A stretch of 20,724 bases of DNA from positions 1 through 20,724 of the forward strand of contig DJMJ01000008.1 of NCBI GenBank assembly GCA_002435325.1. The letters run 5' to 3'. Both the position numbers and the translations under genes were made by a program. The notes under the pieces were generated by a model. It was not told the DNA's origin, made no database searches, and saw only the letters and a program-made list of their open reading frames with translations. The number at the start of each line of letters is the position of its first letter. The first letter of the stretch is position 1. Source of the DNA: Nitrospira sp. UBA6493. Lineage in GTDB: Bacteria; Nitrospirota; Nitrospiria; Nitrospirales; Nitrospiraceae. Shown here piece by piece: positions 15,624 to 20,724 of this stretch.

Positions 15624-15677
15624 ATGCTGAGTGGCCCTGCTGCCAGAATGTCTCAGCATGCATCGCTCCGCACTCAG
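15624..15677 (-). repeat. Intercistronic inverted repeats between atpG and atpD, with alternative pairings
   Basis: ATGCTGAG (15624-15631) pairs with CTCAGCAT (15652-15659), with an inner TGGC/GCCA. CTGAGTG (15627-15633) can instead pair with CACTCAG (15671-15677). The two stems share bases and are mutually exclusive. The left side also has near-tandem GCT units spaced 8 and 7 bases apart (15611, 15619, 15626). Confidence 0.6.
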
Positions 15678-15684
15678 AACGACG

Positions 15685-16563
15685 TTACTTGAGTGCTTCC
15701 GCGCCGCCGACAATATCCATCAGTTCCTTGGTGATCGCCGCTTGCCTGGTTTTGTTGTAATAGAGCGTCACCTTCTTGATCAGCTGACCGGCATTTCTCG
15801 TCGCACCGTCCATCGCCGCCATGCGGGCGCCATGCTCGGCGGCCGCCGACTCCAGGAGAATGCGATAGGTTTGAATCTGGAAATGCTTGGGCACCAGCGC
15901 ATTCAGCAGTTCCGATTCTTCCGGTTCATACAGATAGCTGCCGCCAGTCGTGCCCTCGGCCTGTGCTGCACCAAACTCGGCCGCAGTGTCCACAGGAAAC
16001 AATTTCTCGACGATCACACGCTGTTGGATGGCCGACTTGAATTCGTTATAAACAACATAGAGTTCGTCGAAGGTGCCCTTCACAAAATTGTCCGTGAGAT
16101 CCCCGCCGATATCGATGGCATGCTCATAGCTCAGCTTATCGAATACCCCGGTCCACTCTTGCCGGATCGTCCAGGTACGGCGGCGGAAATAATCGCGGCC
16201 TTTGCGCCCGACGATGCTCACGTTGACCTGCAACCCGCGCGCTTCGCACTGCCGGACGAATTCGGCGCTCTTCCGGACGATGTTGCCGTTGAAACCGCCG
16301 CAGAGTCCGCGATCGCTCGTGATGACGAGCACTTCGATCTTCTTGCCCTCCCGCTTCTGGAGCAGCGGGTGAGACGCGCGATTGACGCGCTGGCTCAGAT
16401 TGCTCAGCACCCCGCGCATCTTATGCGCATAAGGGCGGGCGGCCAGGATGCGGTCCTGCGAACGCTTGAGCTTCGCCGCGGCCACCATCTTCATGGCCTT
16501 GGTAATCTTCTGCGTATTTTTGAACGCCGCGATCTTGCGGCGCAGGCTTTGTAAACTGGGCAT
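15685..16563 (-). CDS. atpG: ATP synthase F1 subunit gamma
   Basis: A 292-residue central rotor shaft, the normal size. The N-terminus MPSLQSLRRKIAAFKNTQKITKAMKMVAAAKLKRSQDRI is the signature long helix of gamma subunits. The C-terminus MAAMDGATRNAGQLIKKVTLYYNKTRQAAITKELMDIVGGAEAL is the matching helix. The coiled coil of both ends turns inside the alpha3beta3 ring. In the centre VLVITSDRGLCGGFNGNIVRK is the conserved Rossmann-like strand-loop. The ribosome-binding site before ATG 16563 is weak (no clear AGGA), although the upstream gap carries a hairpin (see repeat entry 16571-16610). It sits between atpA and atpD in the usual order. Confidence 0.97.
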   Translation of the reverse strand: MPSLQSLRRKIAAFKNTQKITKAMKMVAAAKLKRSQDRILAARPYAHKMRGVLSNLSQRVNRASHPLLQKREGKKIEVLVITSDRGLCGGFNGNIVRKSAEFVRQCEARGLQVNVSIVGRKGRDYFRRRTWTIRQEWTGVFDKLSYEHAIDIGGDLTDNFVKGTFDELYVVYNEFKSAIQQRVIVEKLFPVDTAAEFGAAQAEGTTGGSYLYEPEESELLNALVPKHFQIQTYRILLESAAAEHGARMAAMDGATRNAGQLIKKVTLYYNKTRQAAITKELMDIVGGAEALK

Positions 16564-16570
16564 GGTTTCG

Positions 16571-16610
16571 AGCTTTCAGCCGTCAGCGATCAGCAGAGAT
16601 GCTGATGGCT
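16571..16610 (-). repeat. Intercistronic inverted repeat and heptamer-spaced AGC repeats between atpA and atpG
   Basis: AGCCGTCAGC (16578-16587) and GCTGATGGCT (16601-16610) pair with one mismatch, the arm reaching into the atpA stop codon. AGC also recurs every 7 bases at 16571, 16578, 16585 and 16592, as AGCNNTC units. This is a degenerate short tandem repeat of the kind that is often dispersed in intergenic DNA. Confidence 0.6.
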
Positions 16611-18126
16611 ACTTTGCGCCGTATCCCATCTTCTGCTTAAAGGTCGCTATGATTTCCTTGATGCGCGGAGCCACCTTATCGTCGATCTTCCCGATGCTGG
16701 TCACTTCTTTTTTCAGCTCAGGATGGTGCTGCTGGATATAATGAAGCAGGTCGGCTTCAAACTGCTGCACCTTTTCAACCGGCACATCGTCGAGGAATCC
16801 GTTGACACCCGCGTAAATCGACAAGACCTGATCCGCCACCGGCATCGGCTTGTATTGCCCCTGCTTCAACAGCTCCACCATGCGCACGCCGCGCGCGAGC
16901 TGCATCTGCGTGGCCTTGTCGAGCTCACTGCCAAACTGCGCGAAGGCCGCCATTTCACGGTACTGGGCAAGATCCAGGCGCAAAGTTCCGGCCACCTGCT
17001 TCATCGTCTTAATCTGGGCCGATCCGCCGACGCGGGACACGGACAAACCGACGTTGATCGCCGGACGAATACCGGAATAGAACAGGTCGCTGCCGAGATA
17101 AATCTGCCCGTCCGTGATCGAGATCACGTTCGTTGGAATGTAGGCGGATACGTCGCCGGCTTGCGTCTCAATGATCGGCAACGCCGTGAGACTGCCTCCG
17201 CCGAGCTTTTCGCTCAGCTTAGCCGCGCGCTCCAGCAACCGGGAGTGGAGATAGAACACGTCGCCAGGATAGGCTTCGCGGCCCGGCGGTCTGCGGAGCA
17301 GCAGTGACAGCTGCCGATAAGCCACCGCGTGCTTGGACAAATCGTCATACACAATCAAGGCGTGCTTGCCGTTGTCACGGAAATATTCACCGATCGCGGC
17401 ACCCGCGAAGGGGGCCAAGAACTGCATCGGAGCCGGATCGCTGGCCGTCGCCGCCACAACCATGCTGTATTCCATGGCGTGATTTTCTTCGAGCGTCTTC
17501 ACGACGCGGGCGACGGTCGAACGCTTTTGCCCGACCGCGACATAGATACAAAACACCCCGAGGCCCTTTTGATTGATAATCGTATCGACGGCAATGGCGG
17601 TCTTGCCGGTCTGCCGGTCGCCGATGATCAATTCGCGCTGGCCGCGGCCGATGGGAATCATGGCGTCGATGGCCTTGATGCCAGTCTGCAACGGTTCATG
17701 AACGGATTGACGGGTATTCACGCCGGGCGCCACGACTTCGATACGGGACTTATGCGGCGAATTGATCGGGCCCTTGCCGTCAATCGGCTGGCCGATGGCA
17801 TTCACGACACGTCCGACGAGCGCTTCACCGACCGGAATTTCCGCGATGCGGCCTGTGCGCTTGACCGGGTCACCTTCTTTAATGCCGACATCGTCACCCA
17901 TCAACACGGCACCAACATTGTCTTCTTCAAGATTCAGCGCGATCCCGTAGAGGCCGCCGGGGAATTCGAGCATTTCGCCGGCCATGGCTCCATCCAAGCC
18001 ATAGATCTTGGCGATACCGTCGCCGACCTGGATGACAGATCCGGTTTCCTTAACATCGACCTGTTTGTCGAAGCCCTTGATCTTTTCTTTAATGATCGCA
18101 CTGATTTCTTCTGCCTTGATCTGCAT
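16609..18126 (-). CDS. atpA: ATP synthase F1 subunit alpha
   Basis: A 505-residue non-catalytic nucleotide-binding subunit, within a few residues of typical length. The P-loop GDRQTGKT is at 169-176, exactly as in E. coli. Other landmarks: VGDGIAKIYGLDGAMAGEMLEFPGG in the beta-barrel crown, the stretch from ALIVYDDLSKHAVAYRQ to LLLRRPPGREAYPGDVFYLHSRLLERAAKLS, and VGLSVSRVGGSAQIKTMKQVAG, which includes the arginine-finger segment SRVGGSAQ. It starts 2 bases after the atpH stop codon. AAGGAG, which encodes the last two residues of atpH (Lys-Glu), is the ribosome-binding site, indicating translational coupling. Confidence 0.98.
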   Translation of the reverse strand: MQIKAEEISAIIKEKIKGFDKQVDVKETGSVIQVGDGIAKIYGLDGAMAGEMLEFPGGLYGIALNLEEDNVGAVLMGDDVGIKEGDPVKRTGRIAEIPVGEALVGRVVNAIGQPIDGKGPINSPHKSRIEVVAPGVNTRQSVHEPLQTGIKAIDAMIPIGRGQRELIIGDRQTGKTAIAVDTIINQKGLGVFCIYVAVGQKRSTVARVVKTLEENHAMEYSMVVAATASDPAPMQFLAPFAGAAIGEYFRDNGKHALIVYDDLSKHAVAYRQLSLLLRRPPGREAYPGDVFYLHSRLLERAAKLSEKLGGGSLTALPIIETQAGDVSAYIPTNVISITDGQIYLGSDLFYSGIRPAINVGLSVSRVGGSAQIKTMKQVAGTLRLDLAQYREMAAFAQFGSELDKATQMQLARGVRMVELLKQGQYKPMPVADQVLSIYAGVNGFLDDVPVEKVQQFEADLLHYIQQHHPELKKEVTSIGKIDDKVAPRIKEIIATFKQKMGYGAK

Positions 18127-18128
18127 GG

Positions 18129-18668
18129 CTACTCCTTAGTCAACAGGCTCTGCATCGCCCGCAAGCGCCCGCGGACGGTGCTATCGACAACCGCGCTGCC
18201 GATATGAATTTGCACGCCGGCTAGGTGGCTTGCATCAACCTGAAATGTGACATCGACTTCGCGTTTCAGAGTCTCGCGAAGGCGGGTTTTCATTCGATCT
18301 TGCTCGGCGGACGACAAGGCGGCAGCGGATGAGACCGTCACCGGCTGCGTGCCCTTGGAAGCATCGACCAGTTTGGCAAACGCCTCGGCAATTTCCGGCA
18401 GGAATCCGACTCGATTCTTTTTCACAAGCTGCCCAAGGAACGTCTTGCCAATAGGAGGGCATCCGAGGCGGGAACCGATCTCGCCAAGCACTGCAATTTT
18501 GTCTTCCACCCCAAACGCCGGTGAGGCCACGACATGGCGAAGCGATACCGAATCCTTGACGGCCTCACCCAGGCCATTCAGGGCCGTGCGAGTGGCTCCG
18601 ATATTCGATTGGTCGAGCAGCTCGAAGAGGGCTTGTGCGTAACGTCGCGCAACTGCTGTCTTAATCAC
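18129..18668 (-). CDS. atpH: ATP synthase F1 subunit delta
   Basis: A 179-residue subunit, the usual length, starting with GTG at 18668. A longer open frame begins at 18743 (204 residues), but its extra N-terminus (MARYFSCALREAISC...) has no family character, and a promoter candidate overlaps it. The body is typical: VARRYAQALFELLDQSN, VVASPAFGVEDKIAVLGEIG, TFLGQLVKKNRVGFLPEIAEAFAKLVD, and the C-terminal HIGSAVVDSTVRGRLRAMQSLL that contacts the b subunit. Delta joins the F1 head to the peripheral stalk. The ribosome-binding site for GTG is weak. It is the first gene of atpHAGDC; there is no atpF, atpE or atpB upstream. Confidence 0.93.
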   Translation of the reverse strand: MIKTAVARRYAQALFELLDQSNIGATRTALNGLGEAVKDSVSLRHVVASPAFGVEDKIAVLGEIGSRLGCPPIGKTFLGQLVKKNRVGFLPEIAEAFAKLVDASKGTQPVTVSSAAALSSAEQDRMKTRLRETLKREVDVTFQVDASHLAGVQIHIGSAVVDSTVRGRLRAMQSLLTKE

Positions 18669-18741
18669 TGTCTGCGTCCACTCACTTCTACTTTGGGCAC
18701 ACGAAATAGCTTCGCGCAATGCGCACGAAAAATAGCGCGCC

Positions 18742-18771
18742 AAGGTACCACTGGAACAGCTAGACTGTCAA
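18742..18771 (-). promoter_or_regulatory. atpHp: Candidate promoter for the atpHAGDC operon
   Basis: Read on the minus strand, a perfect TTGACA (18771-18766) is followed after 18 bases by TACCTT (18747-18742). Transcription would begin near 18735, leaving a leader of about 65 nt before GTG 18668. The -10 is a weak match. The position supports the GTG start, because the longer alternative frame would begin inside the promoter. Confidence 0.45.
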
Positions 18772-18864
18772 CCAGCCCGAAAGCGGATCAAGGCCTTCGG
18801 AATCTACCTTTTTTCAACCGATCACAATCCGGCCCTGTTGCCCCACAAAAACGACCGAGCTTCC

Positions 18865-20514
18865 TCACCGACCAAATAGCCCTTTCAACAATTCTCTTCC
18901 CTCCTGTTCGAGGTCTTGTGGTTTGGTGGTGCCCTTGAGCAATCCGCCCACCGCTTCTTCCACTTTCTTTTGAATCTGTTCTTGGGCTTTACCGATAAGC
19001 CCTTTCATATCAAGCCCATAGGTCGGCGCTTCCAGCGTCCCTCCGATGAGCAGCGGCAATGCGAGCCGCCTGTCCTTCATCGCCAGCCGTGCTACCGGCG
19101 AAGCCCCGGCAATCTGCTGGCTCAGCGCTTCGGAGAGGCGAAGATTCACCGTCATGTTCAGCGCATGGTCGAATCGGATCGTGCCGCCGCCTGTGGCTTG
19201 AAAATCGTGGCTATCCATCAACATATTTGAAAGTGTCACCACACCCTTGGTGATGGCCAGGTCCGTCTCGATCGTGGAGAACGCCGTCGCCTTGGCTTCA
19301 CCGACAGCAATACCGGCCACCTTTAGAATCGAGACGGCTTCTTGAAGCAAGTTCACTCCCTCGATCTTGCCGTCCTTGACTGCAACGTGACCACCGCCTT
19401 CCAACGTATTGGTCAAATCCGAAATGCGAAACCCCTGCCCTTTCACCGAGACATCAGCCCCGGCGGTTCCGCTGACCGATATCGGCGTCTCGGCAACTGC
19501 GTCGATGGCCGGGCCAAGTTGCAGCCCCTGCAAGGATAGTTTCCCATTAAACGGAGGCGCCACGCTTCCGGAGACGAGACCGCCTTGCATCGCAAGGGTC
19601 CCACCGAATAGTTCGAGGGAAAGATCGCGAAGAGCGAGAGCCTGCCCCTTCGTTTCCACCACCAGCTTAAAATTCTTGGCCTCGACCGGCTTCTTGACGG
19701 GAAGAGTCATCGGCAGGTTGGCCGTGTTGATGGCCGGAGAGGTCACCGTAATCGCAGCCTGCGGCCCGGCTGTTTTGCCCGTGATGGTAAACGCCGTTTT
19801 CCCCAGTGCCAGCTGAAGATTGATTGCATCGAGGTCTGTCGCCTCTTTCAGCGGGCCGAAGTTGCCATCAAGCGAGACCGGCAGGTTCAGCGGCTGAACC
19901 TGCGTCGCGAAGTGCAGCGTCGGCGATTCACCCAAGTGAACCGACTGCAGTAAAAGCTCCATATCTTGCAACACATATTCGACCGGTTGAGGCTGAGACA
20001 TATCGCGATACGTCACCTTGCCGCCCACAATCGACACACGATCCACGGCTAGCAGGGCGAGAATCTTCAACGGCCCGTCGGGCGATGGTACCGGCGCGCG
20101 CGATGGTTTCTCTGGTACGGCCACACCCTTACGCCCCAGCGTGGAGGCATTGAGGACACCGTTCTTATTCTTGATGACCGTAATCAACGGCTCGCGCAGG
20201 GTGATCTCTTCGACCTCCACCTTCCCGCTCAACAGCGGCATCAGCTTCACCCCGACATCCACCAACGCAAGCGATGCAAACGGCCCGCCCCCGAAGGCCG
20301 GATCCTCCACGACCGTGAATCCCGTCACCCGCGCGCCGAGCCTCGGCCAAATGGTCAAACGGATACCTTCAAGGGTGACCTTGCGATTCAGTGCCTCCTC
20401 TATCAGAGGACGATACTGATCCTGGTATTTATTGAGATCCACGATAAAGGGGAGGAGCAGCACCAGCCCAACTAGCAATACCAGAGTCACGCCGAGACCG
20501 ATGAGAATTTTCAT
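18865..20514 (-). CDS. AsmA-family protein
   Basis: A 549-residue envelope protein. GGAGGT precedes ATG 20514. A single N-terminal membrane helix (MKILIGLGVTLVLLVGLVLLLPFIVDL) is followed by the AsmA start motif, LNKYQDQYRPLIEEALNRKVTLEGIRLTIWPRLGARVTGFTVVEDPAFGGGPFASLALVDVGVKLMPLLSGKVEVEEITLREP, which is highly characteristic. The rest alternates short beta strands (for example ATSPAINTANLPMTLPV and TKGVVTLSNMLMDSHDFQATGGGTIRFDHALNMTVNLRLSEALSQQIAG), as in the lipid-transport grooves of AsmA-like proteins. Members are linked to phospholipid traffic between the two membranes or to outer-membrane assembly. It occupies the place next to atpH where Fo genes would be expected. Which AsmA subgroup it belongs to cannot be told. 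Confidence 0.9.
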   Translation of the reverse strand: MKILIGLGVTLVLLVGLVLLLPFIVDLNKYQDQYRPLIEEALNRKVTLEGIRLTIWPRLGARVTGFTVVEDPAFGGGPFASLALVDVGVKLMPLLSGKVEVEEITLREPLITVIKNKNGVLNASTLGRKGVAVPEKPSRAPVPSPDGPLKILALLAVDRVSIVGGKVTYRDMSQPQPVEYVLQDMELLLQSVHLGESPTLHFATQVQPLNLPVSLDGNFGPLKEATDLDAINLQLALGKTAFTITGKTAGPQAAITVTSPAINTANLPMTLPVKKPVEAKNFKLVVETKGQALALRDLSLELFGGTLAMQGGLVSGSVAPPFNGKLSLQGLQLGPAIDAVAETPISVSGTAGADVSVKGQGFRISDLTNTLEGGGHVAVKDGKIEGVNLLQEAVSILKVAGIAVGEAKATAFSTIETDLAITKGVVTLSNMLMDSHDFQATGGGTIRFDHALNMTVNLRLSEALSQQIAGASPVARLAMKDRRLALPLLIGGTLEAPTYGLDMKGLIGKAQEQIQKKVEEAVGGLLKGTTKPQDLEQEGRELLKGLFGR

Positions 20515-20594
20515 GCTGCACCTCCAGTTCTCGTCGCAGTATAGGAAAGAGCCCCTAGTGGGTCAAATGCGCATCATTAGGGCTGGTTCGCGCC

Positions 20595-20623
20595 TTGCCG
20601 CTCACAGGGCCGCATGTTACAAT
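20595..20623 (+). promoter_or_regulatory. Promoter of the tRNA-Ser gene
   Basis: TTGCCG (20595-20600), exactly 17 bases, then TACAAT (20618-20623) is a near-consensus sigma70-type promoter. It ends about 20 bases before the tRNA. It is the best promoter match in the window and is divergent from the AsmA gene. Confidence 0.78.
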
Positions 20624-20643
20624 CCCGCCTCTCGTATAGGCGC

Positions 20644-20724
20644 GGAGAGGTGCGAGAGTGGACGAATCGACATGCTTGGAAAGCATGCGTCGGGGCAACT
20701 CGACCGTGGGTTCGAATCCCACCC
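20644..20724 (+). tRNA. tRNA-Ser (anticodon GGA), truncated by the window end
   Basis: GGAGAGG (20644-20650) is the 5' acceptor arm. A D arm with CGAGAGTGG follows. The anticodon stem-loop CATGC-TTGGAAA-GCATG has anticodon GGA at 20678-20680 (reads UCC and UCU). A long variable arm lies between GCATG and the T arm, as expected for a class II tRNA-Ser. The T arm, GTGGG-TTCGAAT-CCCAC, is complete. The 3' acceptor strand is cut after two bases of the expected CCTCTCC. Confidence 0.95.

Noticed and set aside
15631..16554. A 307-codon open frame on the plus strand antisense to atpG
   Set aside because: It mirrors atpG almost exactly. Its product is rich in Arg, His and Leu with no family character, as expected from the strand opposite a GC-rich gene.
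17329..18207. A 292-codon open frame antisense to the atpA 5' half and atpH
   Set aside because: Same pattern as other antisense frames of the atp genes; the coding strand encodes canonical ATP synthase subunits.
18669..18743. N-terminal extension of atpH
   Set aside because: It extends beyond the family's normal start and overlaps the candidate operon promoter; GTG 18668 gives the standard length.

Overview
The window looks like an ordinary chromosomal stretch of a Gram-negative (diderm), moderately GC-rich bacterium. Supporting features are predicted lipoproteins, an outer-membrane beta-barrel, an AsmA-family protein, a CpoB-like TPR protein and anhydro-MurNAc kinase. The gene mix and the short lineage-type hypothetical genes would suit Nitrospira/Nitrospirota. 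That placement is inference from general knowledge and was not tested by a search.

Layout. 1-3200: a secreted coiled-coil protein (-), a small gene with an apparent ATT start that an ordinary ATG/GTG/TTG scan misses (+), a small lipoprotein (+) and a REC-GGDEF diguanylate cyclase (+). 3200-6550: a parallel beta-helix protein (-), a periplasmic TPR protein (+), then anmK followed closely by a DUF2726-like membrane-anchored gene (both -). 6680-9340: a three-gene metal ABC importer of the ZnuABC class (+), reading binding protein, ATPase, permease. 9560-11050: an outer-membrane beta-barrel gene with a strong terminator (+), a GNAT acetyltransferase (-) and a 59-residue zinc ribbon (+). 11137-13515: a hypothetical gene downstream of an RluD-type pseudouridine synthase, then a lipoprotein with a C-terminal coiled coil (all -). 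13607-18668: the complete F1 sector of ATP synthase, atpHAGDC, transcribed on the minus strand. 18865-20514: an AsmA-family gene (-). 20644-end: the start of a tRNA-Ser(GGA) gene (+) behind a near-consensus promoter.

The main functional unit is the F1 operon. It lacks the Fo genes (atpB, atpE, atpF): AsmA stands where atpF would be expected, so Fo must be encoded elsewhere. Three of its four intercistronic gaps (atpA-atpG, atpG-atpD, atpD-atpC) contain inverted repeats. The largest is a foldback of about 98 nt filling most of the atpD-atpC gap. The atpH-atpA junction has none; there the ribosome-binding site of atpA sits in the last codons of atpH.

I saw no mobile element, CRISPR array, prophage or defence island. 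The points most worth a second look are the ATT-start gene, the atp intercistronic structures, the F1-only cluster, and the metal-site peculiarities and His-rich segments of the importer.
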